From the NCBI RefSeq assembly GCF_032854445.1, contig NC_088300.1, positions 51,684,984 through 51,748,983 of the forward strand: a stretch of DNA of 64,000 nt, read 5' to 3'. Both the position numbers and the translations under genes were made by a program. A model generated the notes under the pieces. The model saw only the letters and a list, made by a program, of their open reading frames with translations, searched no databases and was not told the origin of the DNA. This document shows, one piece after another, positions 13,075-64,000 of the stretch (position 1 is the first letter of the stretch; the number at the start of each line of letters is the position of its first letter). This stretch comes from Liolophura sinensis (taxonomy: Eukaryota; Mollusca; Polyplacophora; Chitonida; Chitonidae).

Positions 13075-16000
13075 AATAGCCAGTTTACTCAGAATTAACC
13101 CGTTGTATGAAGACACAGTATGTTTGAAAATAAAATTTGTTATCCCGGGAGAATGATGGTTTTCTTCCACAGTTTAGATAAAAAATGTGTATGTAATGGA
13201 GAGGAGAAGATGTCGAAAAGCGAATTTACGATTAATAGTTATAGGGATTCTACGACAACAGTAAAGGTAGCTGTTAACTGCAGAATGTGTCATGGTAACC
13301 ATGCAGTGAACCAAACATACTTAATTGAATTCGAGGGTTTGATACCTAACCTGAGAGATTGAGGCAGGGACTTTTACGGTATATTTTAGTTTGTCAAATG
13401 GGTAAAGAATTTCCATGTGCATGTGTGTGTCAAAATATAATACTTGATTAAATTTGTTGCTGGTAAGTCCATGTCGATGGAGATTTTATTGTTCTCATAA
13501 TCAGGAAGCAAAGCTATTGTTATCCAAATCATTTACCCAGGGAGAAGCTTTTTATGTAAGATTTTGTATGTTCTGTTTAGGGCGTATGTAACTCAAGAAA
13601 ATCATTTTTAGAGCTGATTTTTCTCCTGACATTTCCAGATAATCATGCTTGTCCTGATACCTGGATGGTCCCCAGAAGTTTGCCACACAAACGAGCTTGT
13701 GAGATCTGCTTCAGATACGTACATGAAACATTCAACAAGTCATTGTGAATGTTGCTTATCTCCCTCCAGTGTAACGGAATTTAAGCCTGGGATTTGTGGG
13801 GGGGTTTTTGACATTGCTATATGCTTAATAAGATGGTTATGATATAAAATTTTAAGATTCCATTGAATGCCATTGCTGATGAATTTTACTGATGATATAT
13901 GCTAACTTGTCCAAAACATGGGGTAAACTAACAGCTCAGATCTTTTGTAAATGGAGTTGTAAAGAAATATGATGAAAACGTGTTATGTTTTGTAATGGTT
14001 TTGCGTGTACGAGTTTGCTGAATGTGGTAACGTGTATGTGCGTTGTTACTTCTGGCACTTAATACAGAAATGTTTAGGACAGTAATTGAAAATCATAGTA
14101 CACAACGTGGCTGCAGTCAGATGCTATATTGTTAGAATACTCAAATAGGCGTCCCGTTGTGTAAATGTGTATGGATGCCGCTGACGATAGGAGGCTATAC
14201 CAACCGCACGTGATATAGATTACTCGTGCACATGACAGTGTTCCGCCTCTGATCGTTATATATTACGAATACCTTTAGAAAAGCATGCGTGAATACATAC
14301 ATAGCAATATGCCCAAACTATGGTCCCACGTATATTATACACGCTTTTCTGAGGGTCCCAATTATTCAGACTGCTAGTAACTATTTTAGAAAAAAAAATA
14401 AAGAAATGCGTGAAATATACGTATGAGCCGCTTACAGAATTTGAGCGGATTGAGTCATTTGAATGTTATTTAGCATAAACAACCTTCCTTTCCTCCACCT
14501 CAGAAGAGGTGTGCGTCTCCATTCTGGCGACTCCAGACAAGTTTGCAGTTTAAAGTGGTGCATTGCCTGTCGCACAGATTTATGTAGAATATATATGCTG
14601 CGGCCACCTGAGACTGATTACTCATATCTTTTTGCGAGTCACTTTATTTGTATTTATGCATGAGATAAACTAAATATAAAGATGCAACGGAATACTATTC
14701 CATTAAAATCTACCACTTTGATTCAAAATCTGTGAAGAAGAATTAAGAAAAAATTCACTGAATGATAAGATTTAATGGGAGGAAACCATCTTCTTTTTGT
14801 AGCGACAACCTATTCGATAGGTCTAAGTTCTAAAGCGACACAACAATAAAATCTTGAACACATAGACACAAGTATAATTCGGTTCGATTTTTAATATTTA
14901 TTTTGCTTTATGAAAATGTTAAAACCTTTTTTCATAATTCGAAGAAATAGACAATGAATAAGTCAATAAATAGTTGTATTTAAAGAGTACTTTTGCCACC
15001 GCCCTGATTGTGACGTTGTTGTTGTAGCATTTATGTATTTGCAGTGAGCATTTCTTTGAGATTCTTTCGAAGGTATATTCTGAGTGTCTTTCAGCGAACA
15101 AATTATACGACCAGCCTCTTATATTCCGGATAACTCCCGTCAAATAACAATCCCACCTGGCGCAGGGAATTATCTTCTGTATCCATCAAACAATATAATA
15201 AGGCAAAACAGGAAGGTAAGGTAAGTGTTATCAAAAACAAGTGGGAAGTAAAAAAAAACTTCATAATAACAGCACCCAGTAAGAAAAGTAGAGTTTAAGA
15301 AAATGCACTGCTAATGTACTTAAAATGCTGATTGAAGAAATAGAAAAGATTTTTGCAATATTGCACAATTATGAACGTCACATCTGATTTAATGTTGCGA
15401 GAGCGCGAAAAAATGACTAGAAAATGCACATGCGCAACTATGCCACATGTTTATGTCATGAGAAAGTAAACTCAGTCTATAACAGTATTTGACACAAGGG
15501 GACAGAGTATTTTTCACAATATCTGTAATCAGTTTTTTTTTATAAACCAGTCTCTCAGTATAACATCATCACACACAAAATACCATAGAGAATTATGCGT
15601 CTTTGTTTTCACAAATGAATGATAATTTATGAAAAAATCACACACCTTCATGCAAACGAAAAAAATATACAAAACCACACACCTTCGCTTCCATTCCGAT
15701 TTTCCTCGTATCCAGATACCAGACACACAATTATGCTGTACAAACTATATACATAAAATAATTTCCTATGACCCATTATGAGGGGATAGCTAAAAATGGG
15801 GTTCAGTCGGTGGGGCCTTACTGATATACATCGTAAGTATTATGTACCAAGCTCTCACAAATTAAAGAATGGTGCCGATTGTCTCTGACTTTACTGCTAT
15901 ACCATGAAAGGCATTCTCGTTTGTTTAATTTATATGCGGTAAAAGGTACGGCGGTTAATACAAGCAAAATTACAGAAAAACACTGAAAAACAGAAATTAT

Positions 16001-17369
16001 TTTTAAAAGATTCGCCTTTGATTAATGTATGTTAAAATCTCTAGAGAGCAATTCATGTTAACGGCCTGTCAAGATAAAACCACCTAATGGAGTATTTGTC
16101 ATTTAAACTTTGTATAGCACTTCATCGGATATGCTAGGATATTTTCGCCACGTATGTTTGAAAAGGAATTTAAGATAATCCATTGATTTTGTTGCCTTTA
16201 TGAAATTTTTTTCTTTAAAAAGCCGAAGTCAGAAAAAAATAACACGCGATTAAGACAAAAAATTGGGGTCACGCCAAGTGAGCGTAAAAATACTATTTCA
16301 GATGATGTATCAAAATCAAGCAGGTTATTAGCAAAAATATCACGACTAATGAACATAGCCTCCAGACAAAGTGAGTTTCTCTTGACTTATAATGACGATT
16401 GAAACTACCACTCATAACCAGGCGATACATACATAATATGTATGGAAATATGGTTTTATGCAATTAGTGGAAATGACTTAATACTGATTTAGTGCAAGAT
16501 AAATATACCAGATTGCAATGTTTGTCACACATTCCTTAACAAAATCTCATACCCATAGCATATGGCTTCTCTATCGACCATTAGGACATTCAACCCTTCT
16601 AAACACCGTTTTACGAAAAGTAATAGTGGCGGGAAAATGTAAAGCTTCAACCCAAAGGCTGCCAAATGTGCATGCGCAGTAAAGGTGGATGAGTAGGACT
16701 GGGTGTACATTAGGGATATACAGGTACTAGCACAATACTTGACGACAGACCTTTGCATTGTGAAGAAACATACACAATTTTAAAATTTTTCCAATAAAAG
16801 TTCAAAGATGGCATTCTCAATAAAATAACTTAAATATAGTACAACTTTCTTTTGTTTTACTACGCTAAGATCTTAAATTGCGCGAAATCTTAAATCAACA
16901 GCATTAACCTGAATGAGTTAAGATCGCACTTGGCAACGGTCCAAATTTCACTTCCGACTTTTCCGTGAGTTAAGTCTCTCTGAATCCGTCTTGTCATGGT
17001 TCATCAATCAGCCTTTTATGGCCTGACTGTAAATCTTAATAAATACACACTCATATAAGTCACATCTCAGGAACACTATCTCTTCTCCGTTCAGAGGTAC
17101 TTCACTCCCAACGGAGCATCAAATAATAAACTGTGAGGTAGCCGAGGCAAAGATCGATGACAGCGCTGCTCGGAGAGGCGTTGACAAACTTTACAGTTCA
17201 CCCAACACATGATCAACTGCCTGTAAACGACACCGTAGTAACGCTTCCGCCAATAGAATGTCTGTCACGCGTTACACACTCGCCCATGCGTCTGAAGAAG
17301 GAGACCACCGATTGGCTTGTCTCATGGAAGTCCGGGATACAAGTAACAAAGTCATCTCTGATGAGGAGA
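13075..17369. other. coe 3' UTR and downstream flank, end not resolved
   Basis: On the coe strand the first AATAAA I could find after the stop is at 14902-14897, about 2.5 kb away; an ATTAAA variant is at 15929-15924. The 3' UTR therefore may span up to about 2.5 kb, but cleavage is not shown by sequence. No recognisable gene on either strand. Confidence 0.4.
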
Positions 17370-54262
<36,893 letters not shown>

Positions 54263-54271
54263 GAAAAAACT

Positions 54272-54286
54272 CTAGCGAGTAGACAT
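54272..54286 (-). other. Four-codon upstream ORF before the coe start
   Basis: Reading the coe strand, ATG at 54286 opens MSTR and stops at TAG (54272), 9 nt before the main ATG. It would matter only if the transcript begins upstream of 54286. Confidence 0.4.
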
Positions 54287-54559
54287 ACACACACTTGTCC
54301 AGCGATGGCCCTAATCCCGGAACTAGATCCTGCTGTCGGTGCGATTTGACCGCGGTATGATTAAACCCCGGAGTGTTGGTCCGGCCTAGAACCCCTGTTT
54401 AATGCTCACGTACGAACTGACATCAGTTTTTGACTCCGCTTTCTCGATCGGGGGCCAAAATATTATTTGCCGGCGATGGGTTATGAACCGAGGCCCAACG
54501 CAAGGGAAATGCACATAGGCACGCGTGCTCTGAAAATCTGCCACCGTACTCTCTCGGGG

Positions 54560-54762
54560 GCTGTTTTGTTGCCATTCAGCGCTGGACGCTAGTATTTGTC
54601 TCCTCGGGGAATCACTGATCCCAATGGGAGAGCGAGAGAGCCGTCAGTTCAATCCTATCAACCAATCAGGCGCGCCCTTTCACTGACAGCCGCGCGAGAC
54701 CGCCTCTTTGGGGCGCGGAAAGGGGCGGTGACATGGGCAGGCCAATCAAATTGTACTTAATG
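54560..54762 (-). promoter_or_regulatory. coe: Probable coe core promoter / 5' UTR (CpG-rich, TATA-less)
   Basis: The stretch 300-500 bp upstream of the start codon is much richer in CpG than its surroundings. It has CCAAT motifs at 54662-54666 and 54742-54746 (plus-strand reading), a GC-box GGGGCGG at 54722-54728, and further GC-rich runs near 54690-54720. No TATA box stands out. Two imperfect COE-like palindromes lie at 54600-54613 and 54619-54629. The transcription start is not determinable from the sequence; a 5' UTR exon farther upstream is possible. Confidence 0.45.
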
Positions 54763-57700
54763 TTATTTGTAATTGTATGCAGGGCTCTTGTCATTCATGT
54801 AATTAGCTAAAGAGGCCAGAGAAGCGATGAAAGCAGTCGAATTGTGGAGAGAAGAGTCTCATCATCCCGACAAGAGTTGTTATCTGTTACAATCTTCTCT
54901 AACTCAACTATCAGTTTTCTCGCTGATCGTTTTCTTACCGTTGCCAGTCCTACCACGTTTCTTATCATTGCCACGTCCTGCTATTTCCATAGCCTTGTAC
55001 TATCCGTGTAGAAAGCAGAAGTTCGAAATTTGATACATTTTTCTGTTTTAACTGAAGATAATGCACAACGTCTTGATATTTCATACTTGTGTAACTAAAA
55101 CTTGTCTCAAACTGGAATGTAGAAGTTTAATTGCTCAGCTGTCACTATATGAATACTATATGAATTTTATTATAATCATAATGATAATCTAGATTAAATA
55201 ATGCCGTCAGGATTTGAATATTTTACAATTGTCTTTTTGTTGATTTCTCCCTATTTACTATTATACTCACAACACCAAAATGTCGAAATAAGCCGATCAG
55301 ACAGCGCAGATTCTATCGACAAGGCTACATTGTTAACAAACTTCGTGTGTTGTGCTCTTATAAGTTCTTTATTGTAACTTTTATACATTTTAATCCGAAA
55401 ACAAAAAAGGCAAACGTACTTCTGAATCGAGAGATTGCACGTTTTTTTATATTAAATATAAGTCTACAGACTGTTAAATAAATACGAGATACCATTGAAG
55501 AACTCTTTTCACAAATGGTCGTATGCTATTTTGGCATGTAGCAGTGGCGTAGTGGCGATACACTTGTCAAACATATATGAAACGTGCAGTAAACAACTGT
55601 GATTTCAATTTGCCGTGTGATAGCCCCAGTATCAGCTGTTTAGGGCCATATAACATGGATTGGTCGTGTAGCCAGAGAGGGCATTCGGGGGTATTGTTCA
55701 AAGGGAACATTAAAGACGATGCGGGAAGCCGGTGGCTTGGCTGATACCGAACAGATGGAGTGAATTCTGGTCGACATGGGATCGCTTCAGCTCCCATTGA
55801 AGACGACGTTGTATAAAAAGCGAAAGTCAATTGTCTACGGGCTACAGGCCGAGGGGCTTGTAAGTGGACGAATAGGACCAGACCCGCTCCCCTCCTTGTA
55901 TTCTTTCTCACCTATTGATTTATCACTCGCCAACCTGTTAAGTGATCTCACAAACAATAGACTTAAAGAGAGAAGTCAGTGTTAGACAATCAGCAGTGTG
56001 TTAGCGATAACCCGTGAAGAGACCTTAAATGTTAAGTCAGGCGCTAAGGGGCTGTGACCTGGGGCGGAGCAGTCTGTGAGGGGGTCATGCTTCGTGGGGT
56101 CGGGATGTACATAGACCCTCAGGCCTGACACACACTATTTCAGTGACAGATTCTGTAAAAAAAAAATCCATTTTTTATATTTCGATGAAAATAAGCCTTT
56201 TTGATGTCATTTAATGCAATTAAGCCGTATATATAGCTTACACTGTTGTGTTTGTGGTGATTCACATACATACTTTATTCAGTCCACTTTCTATTCACGT
56301 ATCAAAGTTTCTTTCGCCGATATTGCAGAACCAAAGATGTCAACACATCCATAAGGTAATAGCACTGATATCAATCCGTCCTTATATAATGACGATATCG
56401 TTTACGTGATAAGAAAATATCAAAGTATAGGATTTGTAATACAGTTGCTTGAAACACTGCCTTCTGAGAAGTTTGAAACATAAGATGTAGGCTTCATCTT
56501 GTGCTAACTTGGGATTAATGCGAAAATGGCATAGTCTGCTGTACAGGACAAATACCCAGATATAATTTATTGCATATCTTTTTGGGTCAAATTAACACAA
56601 TGACAGTCAAAGGTTTGCATAAAATATAAAATAATTACATTATATACTATAATTGGAAAAATACATCTATATTACACAGACAAATATATGTCATGTATAC
56701 TTATCTCAAACTCCAAACATATATACATCGTGAGCTTCATACAAATTCAAATTGTGTATTGAAAAATATTGTCTGTGTTAATGAAAATTGCCTGATACAC
56801 TGGTGGACCAAATTTTGTGTACCTACACTCCATATATACATTTGCATATACTAATATACAACTATCAAATAGGAATCATCATTCAGGGTTTGCAATAACA
56901 ACAAGAACAAACAGGCAAACGTGAAAAGCATACATAGCTGAATTAAATCCAATTGTATATAGCTTAAAACAAGTGAATTAAAATAATGTTAAAAGACTGG
57001 GCAGGTTTCAGGGGCCAGCCAGGTGACATTGTGACAATACGGGATATGTACATAGTCGTGGTCACTTATATTATACCTTATATTATAGAGACGTAATACA
57101 ATCTTCTCGGGTGTAAGGAAGCCCTACCGGTCGTAAGACCAGTAAATGAATATACAAGTTATATACAGAAAGCAAAAAAGAACATAATAGCGGTGAATGT
57201 GGTGAGGAAAAACTGTACTTATGTGTACATGTATATATACATGTATATACAGTTTAACTGTATTAATGGTCAATATATACGGTATCATGAAGGATATTTA
57301 ACTGAGAGCAATCATATCTGTGATACCTATGTATTAAATGGGATATCAATCGTATGACATGCCAAGGTCAATGAACTCTATGTAATACATCACTGCCGTA
57401 CATCTTTATATTGCTTAGGACTATCTAAATTCCAGAAGGAGTTATTTTTCTGCTGAACATAAAACGTCGACTCCCCAGGGATTTGAGAAGAGCTGGCTGC
57501 TAGAGTTACAGTATCACACACTATAACGTCCGACAATAACTTTCTGACGGGATTCATAAATTTGCACTCCAGTGCTGTTTTAGAGTTCTTTTAGTGTGCC
57601 GAGTTAAAATCGATACAAAACTGCGATCGCGGTGTGACGTTATACCTATACACCACGGTATACATGCATCTACATCAATCAACAAAGAACTAATGCAACA

Positions 57701-60700
57701 ACGACGTTAATGGGTGGATAAGTCTGTGCACTGATTTCGTGAACACGAATATTTAATTGTTCCCCATAGACCTTCAGGTCTACACACATCTTCAGTTATA
57801 GGACAGAAAAGGTATATATGGACATGGCCTATATGAGGTGCACATGAGGAGTATAGTATATAAATATAAATCCATATGGTTATGAAGCCCGTTTGAAAAA
57901 GACCACACGTCACACGCATGTAACTATGACGGACAGCTTGAAAACCACAAGATAGTTATATGTTTTTTAAAGACATTTCTACTTATTGTTATATAATGTT
58001 TTTCTTCTCTCTGGACAACTGTGTGAAAGTGTAATGCACAGCGCATGTGACGTTAATGTGTTTGCAGTCGTTTAGAAGTGGGCAAACAAAGCAGCTTGTA
58101 TTTTGCTCTGGTTAATTCGCTGAGCACTGCAGAGTGCAGACTCTTACATACAAATAGTCGTAATTGTATTGTATGTATTGCGAATGGTGTGCTCATCAGA
58201 TGTAGTTGTACTTTCTGTTTTTAATCAACAATGGTAAAGCCTTGTAAAACATTGTAATCATCAATTTTTAACTGAGTGAATGGACATTTGATTGAATAAA
58301 CGCATTAACCTATTATTATTCTCAAAAAATATAGTTTTCGCATAATGCCATGTCTAAACTTCCAGAGCGTAAGTCAGTACCAAGGGATACATAAATTAAA
58401 CCCCTAAGGCCACACACGAGGGTAGACAGGAAGGTTCTTATCATTACACCTGCCCCGGAGTCCGGATTTTACACCTGTACTTGACTTCATCAAAGGTCTG
58501 TAACTCTTGAGACTTGTACGTTATGCTATTTGCTAACAGGCCTCATGTGGTCGATTCAGGCTGAGTATATAGACCTCACACGATCGTGTTAATCCATCCA
58601 GCATCAACAACAGTCTAGTGTGCTTTTTGCCGGTTATGGAACGTGTAGTGTTTTGACGACAAGGTGCGTGTGCGTGAGTTAATCCCTCCCACTACAGCGT
58701 GTTCTGTTAACACCCGCTCTACCACGCCCACTGATTTCGGGCTCATACCCGCTGCATGTGCGCACTGTTCAGGCGCTTCGAGAAAGCCAGTAAAAAGACG
58801 ACCAGACTTTAAGTCAATATGCTAACATTTTCAACAGGAAACCTGCTCTATACGTTAACTTGGAGCAATCGTAGTAAACGTACATGGATGCAAATTATAA
58901 CGATTTTAATTTTCTTTTATATGTTAAGAGATATTCATATTTACTTGTGCATCTTTTGTTTGAACCTTCCCTGGTGTGTCTACCAGCAGGTATACCTATA
59001 CACATTTTCATGGTTCATAACTACGGATTCTGATTTATCTCAATCTCCAATACTTTGCCGATATACATAGATTTATTTGTAATTATCCGATTTGTGAATT
59101 TTGTAAGAATTGAACGTTAGGAAATATTCTTAATCCAAAAATTTTCTTGTCCAAAGTATTTTCGAATTACAGGTATAGGGTATCAAATATACTTTAAAAA
59201 GACTTGACTGACACTTGATATGAATGACAAAGTACATTATAAGGGTGGCAGTGAAGTGGTAATATACTCTAACGAAAATGGGCGGGGAGTTGGATGAGTG
59301 AATCACACCTGACAATCTACAATGTTACACTTTCAGCTGTCATATCCAACCCCTTTTCACGGTTTACCTTTATGTCATATATGTAAATTGACTTAGGCCC
59401 AGCTAAAGCGTCAAGGACGTGTAAACACTTTAACCCACACAAAAGACGGAGTTATTTGCTTAACAGTCTAAGAAAGTAAAATGTATAAGCTAACTGAAAG
59501 CAACAGGTATATAGTGAATGAATGGCAGGCGATATTAGCTTATCGAATCTTTGCCAATGCTCTCAGTTTTCACATTTAATGTTCTGTATATAGTCATTTA
59601 TGGACTTCAACAGTATAGATACACGTCCTATCAGTATATAGCCGATCGGATATTTAAAAGGTGTCCTAGTTCCCAATATAGAATTGTTGAAATTGCACAG
59701 TACTTTCATATCCATTTTCTGACTTCGAACCGTATATTAAATCTCTGTTTAACTCATTTTTGTTGTTGTTTTTGTCTCTTCTCTGATGGAAAAAGCTATC
59801 GATTTCACTTTTTTACTTAATATTTGCATTCACCACATTTATCTTCAGATAAAGTGTATAGTACATACACTTCAGCTAAAAAACAATGATGAATGCCATT
59901 AATCATGGTTGTTTCAGCGGATAATTAGATTATCAAGTTGCCATGGTTTATAACGTCGCACATTATTTCATTGATTTGGAGGATAACGACTCCTGATTGA
60001 CCATTCATATCATTGCGCTAATCACTTTTCACACTTACTCTGTGTCAATACCAGGTCGTTTCCACACCGACAGCATTGCCTTTATGTGAACGACTACATT
60101 GTGACAGCCCGTGTACTATGTATAAAGTAGGACCATTCCCGAGACGGGAGTTTTTTTTTCAGTGAATTTCCTTGCAAAATGCATAATTCCCTGGTTTTTT
60201 ACAAAGGCGTGACATTGCTGTAAATGGAGTATCAGTTACTGTACAGCATCTGCATCCACACACAACCCCCTTCCCCTCCTAATCCCTAACTCCGATCTCG
60301 TATCCTGCGGGAGAAGGTTCCATTCCGCCACCATCTATAGCTCCCGAAATCCCACCATCTATAGGCCACGTGGGTATCTGAGACACACAACAGACGGCCA
60401 CCATTTCTTTACCTCCATCGGGGAGTATTTCCTTTCGTTTAAAACCTTTTCGTTCCGAAACTCTATAGTTTTCACCGGGTTCACCGTGTCCCGTACAGAT
60501 TTCCACATCACATCTCATCACCCTGGACAACCGAACGCCAATATCCCGCCCGGGGAATTCACGAATATTTTTCTTGATTATTCAACTCCACTCGTTTAAT
60601 ACGCTCAGTTCCACTGTTTTGAGAGCATTCACATCGTAGACTAAAACAGCTGTGCATATAGTACGCGCGTTTACTGTCATGAAGACTCCTACCATATCGA

Positions 60701-61495
60701 CTTGAGTTCCATTATGTGTATACTGACAAATATTCGACACCTTGTTGTCTCGGACTAGGTTAGTAGTCTATTTACATTCTATTTCGGATTATTATGGGCA
60801 TTTTTTGGCGATGTATCAGTGTATCAAATTCTCTCATTTTTGATGATAAAAATTGGGGGGTTTTTTTCTGACAACGGACATTTATTTACTTGTGTCCGCA
60901 GGTCTAAATACAGAGGCACGGAGCAATGTGGTCGGCTGGTTGGACGAGAGGCTTGAGCTGGAAATCTCGCGCAGGATTCTATGTTAAACGAAGCAGCACC
61001 AGATTGTCTCTCGTGCATATAACACCATGCAACTGGCAAGCATATGCGGCACAAATTCGAGCCTTTTTGTAGTGCATAACCACGAGGAGTTATGTATAGG
61101 CCTTTCTATACGCTGTAACTTTTCTATCGGATAACTTTCCTGGGTGTGTGTATTCTTAAAGGGAGATCATTACACCCTGAGGCAAGTCCCACTGGGCTAG
61201 CACCGCCCATTCCAGCCCATGTCACGTGCCAAAGTGCCCTTCTCAACCACAAGGTAGGTCCCCGGTTTGATTCATAAGTATTCTACAAGTGTAGGGCGAA
61301 TAAAAAGGTACTTGCTATCGACCTATCCGACATCAAAGCGTTAATGGCCATTTATTGCTCGTAAATCGAATTATACCTTTCTGGCACCAATCGATTTCAT
61401 ACCACATTAAACAGATCCACGATTAAATAAAATTCAAGGCTTGGTTAGAGTTTCAAACGTTGCATATAGGTCTTGATAGATTTATTAATTATGAA

Positions 61496-61577
<82 letters not shown>

Positions 61578-63548
61578 TGCGGCTTTTATATTTAACTGCA
61601 TACCTACTCAAAGACATAGACATATAGCTGCCATAAGGACATTGAAATCATCCACGCACAATTAATAAATAGCATGTTTGATATAGCGTAGATTTATGCA
61701 CATTCTTATTCCGAAAACAAAAAATGTTTCTTAAAATATAATGTAAACATTCAAATGAAATTATTCAAGAATATTAGAAACAGATTTTTAGATCTTCAAA
61801 GGAGATATACGAATTACAAAAGACAGTTTAGTATATATTTTGAATATATGACAGTATAGGTCTTGTAGCCTAATATGGTTTATGCATGTAGGCTCCACCA
61901 AGATTAACAGAACATTATTAGTTTTTATTTTTTGAACAAAATATGTTTTTACCGAAGTCTTACCGAATTCTAATATGAATGTACATAGATGTAGATATTG
62001 TAACGGTATATTCCCTGCCATCAGGTCTGTTAAATATAATATTGTTCCTGAAATGATCTACACAATGATTTGTATTGCAGCACTTATTGTGGTTGTCAGA
62101 CATCATCAAATAAATGTTTAATCATAGCGTGTTTGTGAACATTTCAATATATAAAGAAGTAAGTATACTAAAATCGATAACCTTGTAGTCAAACTTTCAG
62201 TCGTCAATGGAGCGTATATTTTCTTTATCAACGGTAATAAAAAAATTAATATATGAAACCAGCGTTCATCACACAGGCAGTATAACATGTAAACATTGTT
62301 ACTACTGGCAATAAAATGTAACTTAATTGTTGATCTGAGCACCATTTGTTTGTTAATTTTCCGCTATTGTTAAAAGTCGTCAGGTAATTACACAGGTATA
62401 TACAATTAATCAAACAAATTAAACATCCGAACACAGAACTGGTAAAATCGCCCCCACACTTGGCGGCGTCCGGGGTCATTAGACACGTTTAAACCCTGGA
62501 CGGCGTTCCAGCCATCCGTTTCAATTGTATCATCAATTAGTTCAATTCGCAGCCATTATGTTTGTCGCAACCTTTCTTTGTTAGACCGGGGCCGCCACAC
62601 TCCATCTGTCGGCCATTCACGTGCGATCCATTTTCCCACCAGGGGGCACTCAACCACAGTCTGTCACGTGCGCGCGCTGGGGTAAACCTCTGCGAACACT
62701 AAAGGAACCCCAGTCTTGCCCCAACACCACATTTACTGGATCCTTTAATTTTAAGGTGTACATGTTTACTGATAGTGTTTGTAATTACAGCACTGATGCT
62801 GTTCCAAACTATAGCCTCTGAATCTGAACCAAAGCTGATAGCATGAACGAAAATGAAAACACTTTGTACATGGCTGAGAAAATATAGTCCACAGTGAAAC
62901 AAAAATGCGGAAATAACTGTGGAAAAATAAATTATATATTAATAATGTTATTTGTTGGATATCAACTGATTAACATGGTTATGGAATTATTGCAATATGT
63001 AAAAATATACGTAATTTTAACGAATGTACGTGCATGCTACAATCTATATGTGCATCGTCGACGAATGTTAATAATTAGCGAATGCGAATTTTCTATTGAA
63101 TTATATACGTGTATGTGTGTTGAATTATATGCGTGTTTTAAGACTAGTTTTAGGCTGTTCGTGCACAACAGTATCATCGCTATCGCATTAACCTATATTT
63201 AATTCTCATATGTCAGAAGACATTCTTCGTATGGAAATCTTATTCACGTAAGCGTGTCTGTTATTGTTGTAAAAATGCATTTGATATACCACAACTGTGG
63301 AAACAAAGACAGCATGATTATTCCCAATTTCGAGTCTTCGCAAAAATGAATATATTCAGTGATAAATTCTGTCAGAACGATTCATCTTACCATTACCGCC
63401 ACAGAAGTGATATGAATTGAATCAGAACAGTGCACAGTTTCGAGAGAGAAAAAAAATAAATATCATTTCGCAAGTTTTCAGATATTATATAACATATCCC
63501 GTGATGGAGTTTTTGAATTATTAGGCCTACACAGTTTTTCAGGTCTTG
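54763..63548. other. Upstream flank of coe, no recognisable gene
   Basis: AT-rich except for moderately complex patches at 55560-56120, 58420-58800 and 60250-60560. It contains a (TA)n tract and a palindrome-rich ACATGTATAT stretch at 57226-57252. No protein or RNA gene recognised; an unseen 5' UTR exon of coe could lie here. Confidence 0.65.
61497..61574. repeat. (TA)n microsatellite
   Basis: An uninterrupted TA dinucleotide tract of about 78 bp in the upstream flank of coe. Confidence 0.98.
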
Positions 63549-63870
63549 CTGTGATATATGTAGGCCTATAGAGTGTTGGCCCAGTGATGAAGATTCGGAT
63601 ATACGTGTAGAGTGTTGGCCCAGTGATGAAGATTCGGATATATGTGTCGACTGTTGGACAAGTGATGAACATTCGGTTATATGTGTAGAGTGTTGGCCCA
63701 GTGATGAACATTTGGATATATATGAAGAGTGTTGGCCCGGTGATGAACATTCGGATATACATGTAGAGTGTTGGCCCGGTGATGAATATTCGGATATATG
63801 TGTAGAGTGTTGGCCCAGTGATAAACATTCGGATATATGTGTAGAGTGTTGACCCAGTGATGAACATTTG
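63549..63870. repeat. 39-bp minisatellite, eight in-register units
   Basis: The word GAGTGTTGG (one unit has GACTGTTGG) recurs at 63571, 63610, 63649, 63688, 63727, 63766, 63805 and 63844, exactly 39 bp apart with no indels. On the minus strand this gives a 13-residue repeat of the type MFITGPTLYTYIR inside a 129-codon frame from ATG 63867 to 63478. No signal peptide or domain is recognised. Confidence 0.95.
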
Positions 63871-64000
63871 AGGATTTTGGTTTACGGGTAATTACATTTC
63901 GGTTTTATCCCGCCAGTGCCTCATTTAAGGCTGACCGTTCTCAATTTCAACACAATCAGAGCGTTTTTCACTGAAAATGCAAGCGAGGGGAATTTCAAAA

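Noticed and set aside
61180-61280. tRNA-like words (GGGCTAGCACCGC and GGTTTGATTC)
   Set aside because: Spacing and arms do not make a convincing cloverleaf by eye; at most a decayed tRNA-derived fragment.

Overview
This window is animal genomic DNA: AT-rich, full of microsatellites and tandem repeats, with small exons separated by GT-AG introns of up to 12.8 kb. It holds one recognisable gene, on the minus strand: a full-length COE (Collier/Olf-1/EBF) transcription factor, split into 15 coding exons between 54262 (start codon) and 17370 (stop codon). The exons were found by recognising the family's conserved protein blocks and checking that acceptor, donor and codon phase agree at every junction. 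All 14 joins keep frame and give a 556-residue model. The helix-loop-helix region has a single copy of the second helix, as expected of an invertebrate EBF; vertebrate EBFs duplicate it. Several tRNA-type SINE copies resemble, from memory, a family common in molluscs, so a mollusc (perhaps a gastropod) is the best guess. That placement is an inference.

Layout. 1-17369: downstream flank with no recognisable gene. It holds SINE copies at 6342-6598, 10834-11110 and 12819-13062, a 33/36-bp minisatellite at 10711-12326 and some simple repeats. 17370-54262: the coe gene. Exons 1-6 (N-terminus and first part of the DNA-binding domain) lie at 44684-54262. A 12.8-kb intron 6 follows. Exons 7-15 (rest of the DNA-binding domain, IPT/TIG domain, HLH, Ser/Pro-rich C-terminus) lie at 17370-31871. 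Intron 9 carries a truncated SINE and a near-consensus COE binding site. Intron 12 carries a degenerate ~60-bp tandem repeat. About 54560-54760: a CpG-rich, TATA-less stretch with CCAAT and GC-box motifs, the likely promoter. 54763-64000: upstream flank with no recognisable gene, a (TA)n tract at 61497-61574 and a regular 39-bp minisatellite at 63549-63870.

The gene would make a sequence-specific regulator known in other animals for roles in neuronal, muscle and blood-cell differentiation. Its introns contain several patches of higher-complexity, less AT-rich DNA that look like candidate enhancers, and there are COE-like sites in the promoter, intron 6 and intron 9. These are inferences from sequence texture and motif match alone. 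No unfamiliar multi-gene system was found.
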